Assembly (NCBI GenBank): GCA_958510825.1 | Contig: OY294044.1 | Location: 44,739,851 to 44,803,850 of the forward strand | DNA: 64,000 nt | Direction: 5' to 3' | Source: Brachypterus glaber | Taxonomy: Eukaryota; Arthropoda; Insecta; Coleoptera; Kateretidae | In this document: positions 34,467 through 46,336 of the stretch, in pieces | Layout: every line of letters begins with the position of its first letter | How positions within the stretch are numbered: the stretch's first letter is position 1 | Program-made: the position numbers and the translations under genes | Notes under the pieces: generated by a model | The model's database searches: none | The model's input: the letters and a program-made list of their open reading frames with translations, nothing else | Told to the model about the DNA's origin: nothing

Positions 34467-35404
34467 TACAATTTTTGTCATGAAAATTGAAAAAAAAATG
34501 AATTTTCCACACCTAATTATATTCAAAACAGTAAGTTTCAGTAATAAAACCAAAAAAAGTCCAAACCGTAAAATTTGGAAATTTCAAATCTCGACTCGTG
34601 ATTCCCGAGTAAAAATTTAATTAGTTTTAAAAGTCCAAACCAATGGTTATAAGCATTATAAAACTTTTTGACTTTTAATTCTTGAAATTTTAAACTTTTT
34701 TGCAATTAATAAATTTGGGGATTGCTGCTCTTGCGAAAAAAAAAATTACCAGGTGTAAAATTTAAAACTTTAAATCAAAAACGCCAAACAGGCAAATAAA
34801 CTGACATAAACCAAAGAGCTAGTTATCACATCCAAAAACCAACCACAGACAACGCAATCAGCAGTGATGAGGGTAATCTGTGAAATCATAAGATCACGTG
34901 ACTTTTTTCAACCAATAGCATAGGTGCCATTTACAAGTCTAGTGGTAAAAGAAATGTCGCTAGCAGGGGTGCTCCGAGGCATTTTTTGTGTGGGGGGTGA
35001 GGCAGGACAAATATTTCCCTTTTGATGACTAAAAAAAGTCCTCACTTTGATAACTAAAAAAAGGTCCTTACCTCAAAAAAGGTTTACCCCTGGCGAAAAT
35101 TTTGATGACTAAAAAAAAAGATGCTCGCCACCCCGATTTTACCAACTAATACTACCAATTTCCTAAATGTACCATTCAATTTTTCCGACTGGTACCTTTG
35201 GGATGCTTAATACGAAAAAAAAACAGCTTATCGCCTCTACAAATTTTCCGACTACCCCATCTTGTAGGGTATAAAGCAAAAAGTAGTTGTACCTGGTATC
35301 TCCCACAGTATTTATAGACCTGGTCAAGGCATTTGATATAATATGAAACTTGCTTATTAACAATAAAAAATTTGCATATTTTGAAACCTAATTAGTAATA
35401 TGTA
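34467..35404. other. Relict sequence with an RT motif-A remnant
   Basis: On the plus strand 35311-35343 reads FIDLVKAFDII, a clear match to the motif A consensus (DLxKAFD) of non-LTR reverse transcriptases. It is too short to place. The rest is AT-rich, with iterated 'gatgactaaaaaaa' phrases at 35022-35120. Confidence 0.5.
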
Positions 35405-36240
35405 TTAATTCAAGATTCGAGATTTATTCGTTATACAATATACAATAAAGTTTAAACACGTCAAATAAATAGTTCAAATAAATAATTTTAAAAAAATACA
35501 CAATTTAAAAATACAAAATATCATAATAAGCAGTTCTCAAAACTAAAGTATAAAAATTCATCTATAGAATAAAAGGCTTCTTGCAGCAAAAGTCTTTTAA
35601 TTGTAATTTTAAATTTTCCCAAACAAAGAATTCCAACTTTATTTGGTAGTTTATTAAATAGTTTAATACCAGTAAGTTTATAACTCTTTTGTGACTTTGT
35701 TAGTCTCAGAAAGACTGGAGCTATATTTTTGCTATTTCGCGTTTGATAGCTGTGATTATCACTATGCTTACGACAATTGTTTTCATTCTCTTTAACACAG
35801 AGAAGACATTCAAGAATATAAGCGCAAGGAAACGTAAGACATTTGAGCCTAATAAGACTTTTTTTACAATTTGCTTTATAGTTAAGATTATCTATTATTC
35901 TCAATGCGCGCCTTTGCAGACCAAAAACTCTATCCCACATTGCACGCTGTCCCCATGCTAATAAACAGTACGAAATTTTTGAGTAACACAGGGCATGATA
36001 ACTAGTGTAATTGGGATACATTATTACTAAGAATACGCAAGCTGAAAATATATTTACGTAAGGTCGAGGCCAATGATTCAATATGGTTGTCCCAACATAA
36101 CTTAGGGTCGACGATAACTCCCAGGAATTTAATTGATTCAATCTCTTGCGTGTTTTTAAGACTGAATACCAAATTCTGTGTTTTATGTGCATTTAGGCAC
36201 AGTTGGTTCTCTGTAAACCATTGCACTTTATTGCACTTGA
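35405..36240 (-). pseudogene. Non-LTR RT, C-terminal fragment with frameshift
   Basis: The minus-strand frame 36226-36002 gives QWFTENQLCLNAHKTQN, IKFLGVIVDPKLCWDNHI. After a frameshift near 36000 it continues as YSKISYCLLAWG, FGLQRRALRIIDNL, SYQTRNSKNI, GIKLFNKLPN and EAFYSIDEFLYF, the thumb and C-terminus of a CR1/jockey-like RT. The palm motifs are absent (5' truncated). The 3' end lies near 35405-35450. It is a different copy, and probably a different family, from the LINEs at 12188 and 53447. Confidence 0.8.
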
Positions 36241-36978
36241 CCGTGCAGAATCATTTTCAAATAATAATATAGATTTAGGTTCAAGGTTTTTAAAGCCATG
36301 AACTCTTAGATGACGAAACACTATCAACTAATAGTATTGCCAGGAGTCAATTATGTATAATAAAAAACATATATTTTAAATCTTTGTATAGTTTACCATA
36401 TAGTTCTTTGTGACCTTTGTGACCTTTGTGACCTTTATTTAATATAATAATAATAATTTCCCATTTAAATACTAACTCTATTGTACCCATACAGTATCTA
36501 TATCTAATAATATAGATTATTATTAAGTTTATGGCCACTAATATCTATAATTTATGCAATTTGTACTTATCTTGTAATAATAGCGATATTAATTATGATA
36601 TATTAACAAAGTAATGCTGTATTTTACTACTAGCTATTAAAATTTTATGTATAACTTAAATAAATTACGCTATTAAAACTAATTTTTCCAATTTTACAAC
36701 GTAAAGTGATTAAGGGCCTAGATGCATATAATAGGTTTGTAGAATTGTATGATATATCCAATATCATATCCAATTTGGAATATGTTTTGAAGACAATTTT
36801 ACAAATTACAAAATAAGGGAAAGGAATAATAAACCGAGGGCTTTAGATAAACAAAAGAAGATAGATGCAAACAAAACCCATATCAGCCTTTAAATTAAAA
36901 AGATGGCGATTTAAGAAGAAAGCCTATAGCCTTCAAAGGTACAAACACCGAAAAAAAATATATTTTTTACCATAAATA
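36241..36978. other. AT-rich DNA with a short minisatellite
   Basis: TTTGTGACC is repeated about three times at ~36401-36432. No gene recognised. Confidence 0.5.
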
Positions 36979-36980
36979 TA

Positions 36981-37671
36981 CTGGGTGTCCCAACTCTATT
37001 TACCTCGAAAACTAAAGTTCTGCGAAAACCATCTTAAATAAGACAACTTAAACTATCTTTTAGCATATATTTGATACTTTCAGCTCTTAAAATGTGGGCA
37101 GGGGGCATAGGGGGCATTTTTTTTAAATGGAAAGGGGGGTCGTGTGATTTATCATTTTAAAGAAAATAAAATTCTCTATTGGACTGTATATTTTTTATTT
37201 TTTAAACAATTTTTTTAAGGTTTTGATTCTCTAATTTTTGTGCTAAAAAATGCGACTTTTTAAGTTTTTTATTTTTGTAAATTTTTATTAATGTCAATTA
37301 AAATTAGTTCAAAAGTATGATTTACTTTTTTTATCATGAAATTAGTAACTTTTAAAAATTTATTTGATTTTTTTAGAGTAATTTTGACAAAAATACCCAT
37401 TTTAAACCCAAAAAAAATGTTTAAAAAAAATAAAAAATATAAAGTTAAATGGAGAATTTAATAAGATTTAAAATGACGTATCACAAGACCCCCCTTTCCA
37501 TTTAAAAAAATGCCCCCCCTATGCCCCCCTGTCCACATTTTAAGAGCTGAAAGTATCAAATATATGCTAAAAGATAGTTTAAGTTGTCTTATTTAAGACG
37601 GTTTTCGCAGAATTTGATTAACTCTTTAAGTTTTCGAGAAAATCGTTGGGTAAATAGAGTTGGGCACCCGG
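36981..37671. mobile_element. TA-flanked foldback MITE, 691 bp
   Basis: CTGGGTGTCCCAACTCTATT at the left pairs with AATAGAGTTGGGCACCCGG at the right, with TA on both sides. The arms of ~180 bp include GGCATAGGGGGCATTTTTTT and its mirror. A related but diverged copy lies at ~58411-59045. No coding sequence. Confidence 0.88.
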
Positions 37672-37673
37672 TA

Positions 37674-39060
37674 TATATAAAAGATATCATTTAAATCATA
37701 ATTAAAAATTATAACAAAATGGGGACAATAGTACAGTTTAATCTCCAGAAATAAGTTTTCTATTCTTCGTGTCTCAAATAGAAGGCAGTGACTAATACCT
37801 AAAACGTATTATGCTGCTCTCGCATAAGGGATTCCCCTCAAATGGAGTTACGCGAACCGCACCCGAATTGGTATCCTCGTCTTTTAGCACATTTACGCAA
37901 ATGAGTCACTGTAGTCTATTTCAGACACGGATAATAGGTAAATTAAACTATTCTTTATATATTATTTTAGTTTGAGCGATCTAATATTATTAATTTTCAA
38001 ATTTTTAAAGTAGCCTCTAATTTTTAAAGTAGCCCATATTTTTAAACTTTTGAACTAGCCTGTAATTTGAACGATTAAAGTAACTTAAACAAGAAACATA
38101 TTATTAAATACGAACTGGCTATTTTCACGTCCGACGTCACATGACCTAATTCTTTGGTTTGTTTTGGGTTTTTCGTTTGTTTGGTGTTTTTGATTAAAAC
38201 GAGAATATCATTCTGACGAAAAATAATAAAAACCCTAAAAATCGGCCAAAATAAAATACTGGACAGGAAATAGCTTTCGTGTACGTAGGACGTACAAATA
38301 GCCCCTTCCTATTAAATATGATTATAAGCATTTTAGGTGTTGTATTAATTCGTACTAAAATTATTATTACATATCCATTAACAATTTAAATTATTGGTAA
38401 ACTATAATCATAAATTATTAATTTAATTATGTGTTTTACATTTGAATTTTATAATAGTATATTACGCATCGAGTACGCCAACCTCGTTTCTAGTGCAAGA
38501 GGCGCAGCCGAGTAAAAAAAGCACTCGATGTGCACTGAAATGGTTTGCGTCGAGGTGGGTATACTATTTTTCCCACGACCTAATACCTAAACATCAAAAA
38601 AAAAAAACGCAAAAATTTGAGGTTATGTGTGTGACTTTTACTAATTTTCTGACAGCAGGTATGTAATTGTCACTTCCCATTCGTTGTCACAGGCAACGGA
38701 TGGGAAATACGCACTAACTACTAACTAGGTCGTTCGAAAAATTATTTTATCTAATATGTAGTCCGCGCGTGAAATGGATTTTTATTATACATGATTCACT
38801 CTTAGCAACCTTAAAAATATACCAATTTTCAAGAAAACTACCCCCCGCCTCTTAGGCGGTGGAGTTTGGACTTTTTTATTATCAGATCCTCTTTCAGCAA
38901 CCTTAAAAACCCCAATATACCAATTTTCACAAAAACTACCCCCCGTCCCTTTGGGGGTGGAGTAAGAATTTTTTTATATCCAGATTCACTTTCAGCAATC
39001 TCAAAAACCCCAAGGTAGAGGGCGCTGAAATCGTTACGAAAAAAAAACCATTACGAAAAA
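37674..39060. other. Unassigned DNA with relict repeat
   Basis: 38830-39010 has three ~100-bp units of 'ccaattttcaagaaaactacccccc..ggtggag..tcagattcactttcagcaa', the family also seen at 8540-8800 and 2904. 38460-38570 has short imperfect hairpins (GCATCGAGTAC/GCACTCGATGTGC). No gene. Confidence 0.5.
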
Positions 39061-39560
39061 AACCGTTACGAAAAAGTGTCCCAAGATATGTGGTGCTCGC
39101 ATTGAGTTCTCGGTTGGGATCATTGTTGATATCGTAAGCGTCACATAAATTTAAAGTTCTCGGCTGGGATCATTGAGTTCTCGGATGGAATCATTGTTAA
39201 ATACTTTCTACTGTACAAGTAAAGCAAAACCGTGATAACTTTAATATGTGACGCTTACGATATCAACAAACTTCTCGGATGGGATCATTGAGTTCTCGGA
39301 TGGGATCATTGTTGTTATGTGACGCAAAAGTGTCCCAAAATTATGTGAAGATCCCAGCCGAGAACTTTAAATTTATGTGACGCTTACGATATTAAGAAAT
39401 ATGCAAGTAAAGAAAACAGTCTCGTAATTGGAGGCTTAAAACATACTAATGGTATCACGGTTTTGCTTTACTTGTACAGTAGAACGTCTTTATCAATGAT
39501 CCCAGTCGAGAATTCAATGATCCCAGCCGAGATCTCAATGATCCCAACCGAGAACTCAAT
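39061..39560. repeat. Foldback cluster of an iterated 21-mer
   Basis: GTTCTCGG(T/C/A)TGGGATCATTG occurs about five times in the left half (from 39105, 39155, 39176, 39271, 39291), and its reverse CAATGATCCCAGCCGAGAAC about five times in the right half (39352, then four in tandem at 39496-39570). Further mirrored blocks: GTAAGCGTCACATAAATTTA and CTACTGTACAAGTAAAGC. The frame at 39463-39699 is a by-product of the repeats. Confidence 0.85.
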
Positions 39561-39570
39561 GATCCCAGAA

Positions 39571-40799
39571 GATTTGAATTTTGATTTTTTTGTTGATTTT
39601 TATTTTATTTTTTTTTTTTCTTTCACTTGTAACCATCTTTTCGAGTCAGTTTTTCATGTTCTTTACCATGTATTTTCTTATTTTAACATAAACGTGTAAA
39701 GTTTTGCCTTTAATAAATGCTCATTTTGCTTTAATACTTTGTATAACAAACAGTAACATTTTTGGAGTTCCATATTTAAAGCACATAGGGTTCCATATTA
39801 TCAGCATGTGTCCATATGCATTTTATCTTTTTTTAAAAAGTGCTTGTAACTTCCTTAACATAACAAAAAAATCATAATCGTTTAAAATCATAATTATGTA
39901 CCAGATAAATTTTGAACCAGTTAGTGCAAAAAAATGGTTAAAAGTCATAAACCTTGTTGAAATATAGATAAAAAACAAACAGGGGATCCATATTCCCACC
40001 TTCTTCTCTAGTTACATTTCTCGCATTCATCGAAAAAAAAATTTGGGAGTCTGGCAAGACTGCTCGAAGACGCATCAAGACCATTATTGCTCAATTAATA
40101 CATGAAGTGCGTTCTTTTATATAATGCTCGGACAATAGAATACAAATAATTCATTTTGGGGTCTTCTGATCAGTGAAATAAAAAATGTGAAAATTACATT
40201 ATTTTTTACAATATTTTTGTTAGACCTTTTAGGCTTTTAATTTCGTTTCCTTAACATTTACCATTTGCGACTATTTTTTTTCCTGTACTCTTTATATTTA
40301 TTTTACTTTGTTTACTGGACAAAACAAATGAAAACTCAATATTTCAGATTTTAACAAATCTAAAAAGTTAGACCCCGTTATGCACAGCCAACCAAAACAT
40401 GTACATGATGCACATGTGCAACATTTCAAATCTTTTAAAAATATTTTATAAAATAAAGTAGTTCGTAATGGTTTATTTTTCTGGGTTAAACACATAAACT
40501 TACATTTATTTTTTGTTTCTTTTTTGCTATATATATTTTTTATATAGTATATATTGTAAATTTTTTATTTTTGTTTAAAAAAAAATATCTCAGAAACTCT
40601 AATTTTTATCGAAAATTTTTCTGCGTGTGGAAAGAAAAAAATAATTTATACAGAACAAAAATAAATATTCATGAAAACTAACTAAATTGAGGACAACAAA
40701 CGTTCTTTAATGTCAAAGTTGTTGAAGCTAACTGCGGACGTCCTTAACATCTGCCGGGAATTGGGGTCAGTATAACAAGTGTAATTCCCCGTTGTCTAA
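39571..40799. other. AT-rich DNA, nothing recognised
   Basis: No gene and no repeat that I can delimit. Confidence 0.45.
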
Positions 40800-40989
40800 G
40801 ATAAAGGTAGTAAGTGGATGACTGAATAAATTTTAACACCAGATAATAAAGGTTTTGTAGGCAAAGTTGAATCTATGAACTTATTACGTTTATAGGTATT
40901 TTTATTTTACAAAAAAAAACATAAGGACCAGTAAAATTGGGGATAGAGTCAAATGCTTAGGACAGATCCATTCCATGTTGTCTTAAATA

Positions 40990-41450
40990 AAGGTATAGTG
41001 TGTCTTCCAGAAGTTTCCCTTTGGAAGAGAATGGACGCGATTGTATTGAATGGACTGTATTAAGGGTTGATTCTAAACTAAGGGTTGTCGAAAGGTACAA
41101 ATCTTACCTTTGGTTGGTTGTCTGCTTTCTGTGGAGAGTATACTCTTTTAATCCAATGGCTGCACATGGAGGTCCAGACTTGTAGCCTTTTCGTACACGC
41201 GATAATGAAGGGGTTTATTATACACATAAAGAAATAAATAGTAGTTTGAGTTTGTAATTATAAATAAGGACGCACAGGTAGGCCGCGATTGTCACGCGGT
41301 CCGGGGCGAGTTTTATTCGCCGAGAAATGTGTCGTGCGTTCGACGATTGCTAAGTGAGAACTGACCCTTAACACAAGGTTATATGGTAGGTCGCGCATAC
41401 GTAGCTTTCAAACCCAAGTAAAGCGAACCTAGTAGCGACACATTAATATT
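40990..41450. other. GC-richer insert in the array, unknown
   Basis: 41280-41440 is GC-rich (GTCACGCGGTCCGGGGCGAG) relative to its surroundings and shows a small hairpin GGCGAGTTTTATTCGCC. It interrupts the RT-derived array. No coding domain recognised. Confidence 0.4.
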
Positions 41451-41699
41451 TCCGCAACATAGTGGATAACTAAATAAATTAGATATTAAAGGGTTTTGTA
41501 GGCAAAGTTGAATCTGATTATTTTATAAATGGATAATTTTACAAAAAATTATTACATACCAATTAAAGTGGTAAAGTCAAATGGCTTAGTCAAACCAGAT
41601 AATAAGTCACTACGGGCTTGGATCAACTTTAAAACAAAAGTCCTTGCACCGATGCAATTTTTTCATAAATCTCTTCTACGATGTCTCACGAGTATTTTT

Positions 41700-42360
41700 T
41701 GCCAATATGAAAATAATCGGTAGAGGGATTCGTGAGATAAATCGAATTTAATTTTTTTAATTTTTTTCAGTGTATGTATCACTTTTTTAAGTTTTTAACC
41801 CCACATAACTTTTTTGTTTTTGGGGACATTACTTTCAAAATTGTTAGAATTGACCCTTATAATAAAAGTAATTTTTCCTGAAAAAGTTACGTTAATCGGA
41901 ATTTTCTTTTATATTTTTTCGATTTTTTTAAAAGTTTACCCCCCATAACTTTTTTGTTTCGGGGGGGATTACTTTCAAAAACAATAGGGATCTTCTCCTA
42001 ATAGAACTTGATTTTTCCTAAAAACTTCAACTCGTTCGGATAATTCGTTCTTGAGTTATCGTGTCTACAAAAATCGTGACATCGAACAGACGGACGGACA
42101 GACAGACAGATGGACAGACGGAAATTTTCAAAGTTTCTTATTCTTTCATGAAACACATTTGATTCCAAGAATTTTTTTTCTAGGACGTTTTTTGGCGATT
42201 TTGGGAAATTCGAAACTACCGTATAATATACCAGATAAAATTATTTTGGAATAAATAGGAGTAATTTGTTAGGCCTATAACTTCGGAACGAATAAAAAAC
42301 GACCTACTACTATTGTGCTTTTTTGTCTTAGAATTAAGTATACTATATATTCAGAAAATT
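41700..42360. repeat. Insert with two ~135-bp units and GACA run
   Basis: 'cccc(c/a)cataacttttttgttt' with 'ggattactttcaaaa' is repeated at ~41800 and ~41940. A GACGGACAGACAGACAGATG microsatellite-like run lies at ~42090-42120. No gene. Confidence 0.6.
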
Positions 42361-43181
42361 TGAATATAAGGATACGGACCATCAATACAAGAGAGGATAG
42401 AGTCAAATGCTTTAGTCAAATCAATTACGTGTTATCCAAGATAAAGAACCAGTACAATTGGGGATAGAGTCATTTCCTTAAACAAATCCATTCCTGTTGT
42501 CTAAAATAGGTATGGTGGATGATCGAATTAATTTCAACACCAGATAATAAGCGTTTTGTAGGCAACGTTAAATCTAATTATTTTATAAATGGGTGTTTAA
42601 AAAAAATAAAGACCAATTAAAGTGGGGATATATCCGAATATAGTCAAACTCTTTAGTCAAACTTATTCTTTATTAAATAAAATACACCAGATAATAAAGG
42701 TTTTGTAGGCGAAGTTAAATCAAATTATATTATAAATGTGAATTTTTACAAAAAAAAAATAATTAAGGACCAATAAGTCTGTGGATAGAGTCAAATGATT
42801 TAGTCAACTTTACTTCGTATTATAATACGAAATAAATTATCTTAGATACTTATCTAAGATAAAGGTAGTATGTAGATGACTTAATTTCAACGCCAGATAA
42901 TAAGGGTTTTGTAGGCAAAATTCAACTTATTTTTTCTTCTAATGGTTTTTTACAAAAAAAAAACAACATTTAAGGGTCAATACAAGAGGGAATGGAGTCA
43001 AATGCTTTAGTCAAATTAATTACAATTATTCAAGATAAAGGTTGTAAGTGGATGATTAAATAAATCAGAACAACATCTAATGTATTGGCATGTAGGCCAA
43101 GTTAAATCTATATGGAAATTTTTACGAAAGAAACATTTAAAAATCTCAAATCGTCACTTGATGGAATAACAACTAATTATA

Positions 43182-43898
43182 CAGGTAATCAATAACTGCC
43201 ATGCCAAAATTTAAGAGGTGATTCTGCATCCAAAAATATCAACAAAAGTTCCTATAAAGGTTGGTCCGCAAATGAGCCCTAAGGAGGCTACAGCCCATTA
43301 AAATTGTAATAAAAATAAGGTTTTTAATTAATAACTCTGGAACCCTTTAAGCTAGAGGGACGAGCTTTTGCATGTATACTAGTATTAATAGGGATAATAA
43401 GTTTTATTTTTTTGAATTTATCGAGAGGCGTTCCTAGACGCAAAAATGTATTAGGCTTCACATTTTTGCCCCAAACTATTTTATGTGTACTTTTTTTGGA
43501 TTTTTTGTAAAAAATATGGATTCCTTGAGTAAAAATACATACAAAATGTCATATAGTGTAACACTGTAGGAGCAACCGTTTTCAAAAAAATACAATTAAG
43601 AGGAAGTAACATTTTGTACCACCAAAAACGTTACTTTTTAAAAGGTCATTACTCTTTTAATATTAAATTTAGGTGTTTTGGTTTGGACTTTTTTGCTAAG
43701 TTTTAAATGAAGAATCACCCTGCAGCATTAAAATGTTATTGATGCTTTTTTTTTGTTCCCCATTTAAGATGTCATTTTCGAAGGGCTGTAGCTCCCATAG
43801 GGCTCATTTGTAGACCAACCTTTATAGAAACTTTTTTTAGATATTTTTAGATGTAGAATCACCTCTTGAATTTTGCATGGCAATTACTGATTGCCCTG
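43182..43898. mobile_element. TACAGGGTGATCAG-family foldback, 717 bp
   Basis: The ends CAGGTAATCAATAACTGCCA and its mirror (TGGCAATTACTGATTGCCCTG) are flanked by TA. The outer ~130 bp matches the 1.9-kb copy at 30913 (AAAGGTTGGTCCG(C/G)AAATGAG). No coding sequence. Confidence 0.85.
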
Positions 43899-44061
43899 TA
43901 TAGATATTAAATACTATATTAATTTATATATAGTATTTTAGGACTTACTGGAATGTGAAACACTGTTTTAAACTATATTCGATGGTTAAAATACAAAAAA
44001 TAGAATATATGCTTAAACGTTAGTTCTACAGTAACTGTAATAGTGTATAGAAAATTTTGGT

Positions 44062-44235
44062 GCTCATACCTGCTCTAGCAGAATTAGTAGAACAAATTAT
44101 ACAAGTACTACACATTCATTGTTTTATATAGGAATTAATAGTTTTAACAAATTACCAGACGAAATTAAATTAAGCCAAACATTAGGAATGTTTAAAAATA
44201 AATTAACAGATTATATTAAAACATTAATTAACTAA
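44062..44235 (+). pseudogene. Extreme C-terminus of a non-LTR RT
   Basis: 58 codons ending in TAA translate as ..SRISRTNYTSTTHS, LFYIGINSFNKLPDEIKL, FKNKLTDYIKTLIN, the usual last segment of jockey/CR1-like ORF2. An AT-rich 3' tail with (ATT)n follows at ~44376-44396. The 5' end is truncated. Confidence 0.75.
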
Positions 44236-44396
44236 AAATATATACCCTTATTTATTTATTTATTTTTTTCTCTCTGAAATAGTTTTATTACTTAAGACTA
44301 GAATAGTTAGTAAAATATATGTATAACTAATTAAATATGTAATCATATGTTGTATATTAGGTTAATCCTATTTAATAAATTGATTATTATTATTAT

Positions 44397-46336
44397 CTTT
44401 ATAAGGAGACTGGAGTTATAAATTATATACGAAATGAAATATATATTTATGGCTGCCATAAGACAAACATTTCAGTATGCAAAATTTAAGCTGTAAGTCT
44501 AGGTCAAATTAATTTTACAATGTCTAAATGTGCTTAGGTATAACTTATCTTGAATTGGTTTGACACTGATGACAAACCTACTAGTAAAAATAATTATATC
44601 TAGTACCGGTTTTTGCAGTTTCTTTTATTACTTAAAATGAACATAAAGGAGTATTTTAAGAAATATATATTAAATCTTATAAAGGAATTAAAATCGTTTA
44701 GACTTTAATTAGTTAGCTTTTATCGAGGCTTTTATAATTAGGTACAATAAAGGCTTTCCAAAGGAATTAGTCATTTATCAGTATTAAAACTTATAAAAGA
44801 ATTACCTTTATTCGGAGATGAAGTTTGACAGCAGATTCTGTTATAGAAACTTATCTTTCCCTTTCATCCAGTATTTTCAATAAAGAAAAACGTATATTAA
44901 TAAAAGCTAAGGAATTTTTATAAGAGAATAAAAATGATAATAGAACATTGTAGCATCATACAACACATATTCAATTTTAGTACAATATAAAAGTGATGCA
45001 AAAATAGCAAAGAAGAATATAATTTTATTATAAATTTTAATAACGTTTTCGAAGAATGTGATCTGCACATATTGTTATGACCAGAGGCATGGGCGCCTTG
45101 AGGGGAATATAATATATTCCCCTCGGGGTATACTATTTTGTTTTTAATAATTCTAAAGTGTTTGGTACTTCATATTTCAAAAAAATTGCCTGCGGAGATG
45201 AAAATGGTGATGAAACTCAATTCCATAAGAAACTTGTATTTAAAATATTTTATAAATAATTATAATTTGCTTTTAAATTTTGATGTGTGGAAAATAATAA
45301 TAAAGTTTTCGCCTGCGGAATAATAAGACGATTACCGAGCCGAGTCCGAGCACCGTTCATAAATTTTAATTAAAAGGTTTTATCCACGGCCGGGATTAAC
45401 AGGCCTATTAGTCACGGGTCTGTAAAAATAAACCGTTTAAACTTCAAAACAGCCGTGGATAAAGTATAGTATTCTACTCGTGTATAATAGCTATTAAGCA
45501 TTCGGGTGATTAGGCCACTCGCCTATCGGCTCGTGTCCCAAAATTCACCCTCATTGATTAATAGCAAATATTATACACTCATTGAATAATATACTATTAT
45601 TAAATTTTAAGGATTAAAAATTCCGTGTCATTAAAAATTCTATAAATTTTTGCCCGTGGCGCTATATAGCTATACAATAACAATTGACAATAAGGGGATA
45701 TAACTATTTTAATTAACATATTCTATTTATTAATTTGCATACATTTATTTTATAAATTTAAAACCTGAATATTTTTTAAAAAAATTCCTGCGGCGCTAAA
45801 GGGAACGTTTAATTATTACGTAACGCAAATTTTGATCATTTTGGAAATTTTGGTTCAATGATTTAAATTTTTCTTTGTTTTTTTAGGCAAGTGGAAATCC
45901 TGGTGGGGTCACCATGGATGGGAGAGAAAAACTTTTTTTGGCAAACATAACCTTGTTCTCATCTAGGGCATTAAAAAATAAAAATGAATCGAATTTATTT
46001 GAAATAGATACAGCGCCTTCGCCATAATTTTAAATTATGAAAAAAAATGTTCATTCTAATGTTTTTAGTACTATTTTAAATATAAAAAGTTTTTTTTTTC
46101 CACTAAAAATTGCTTTGCTCACTCTTTTGCGAATTAAGTGAACTTAATCTTTTTGTCATATTTTTTTACCAAATTATAGATTTTTATTTAAAATTAAAGC
46201 ATGTTGGATAAAACTGAATTCTTAACTCGTGTATTAAGTGATTTTATTCACTTAATACACCGTTAAGAAAATAATTACATTGTGCGATAGAAAACTTAGG
46301 CAAGAGATCTTTCAACGTCAGTCGTTAATTTAGGAC
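44397..46336. other. AT-rich DNA with hairpins, no gene
   Basis: Hairpins at ~45378-45462 (TTTATCCACGGC/GCCGTGGATAAA) and 45467-45596 (CGTGTATAATAGCTATTAA with TTAATAGC..TTATACACTC). 45800-45836 carries a diverged copy of the ACGTAATACTTGAACG word. No reading frame recognised. Confidence 0.5.

Larger units (their letters stand above)
40800..43140 (-). repeat. Degenerate array derived from a reverse transcriptase segment
   Basis: A unit of roughly 150-200 bp with GATAATAAAGGTTTTGTAGG recurs near 40842, 41482, 42543, 42690, 42896 and 43073. Read on the minus strand, the next part of several units translates as LRQHVIDLTKAFDSIP, an unmistakable RT motif A, with variants (MDLS.AFDSIP) in others. 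The array is broken by unrelated DNA at about 40990-41450 and 41700-42360. No unit is longer than the motif A region, so no enzyme is encoded. Confidence 0.75.
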
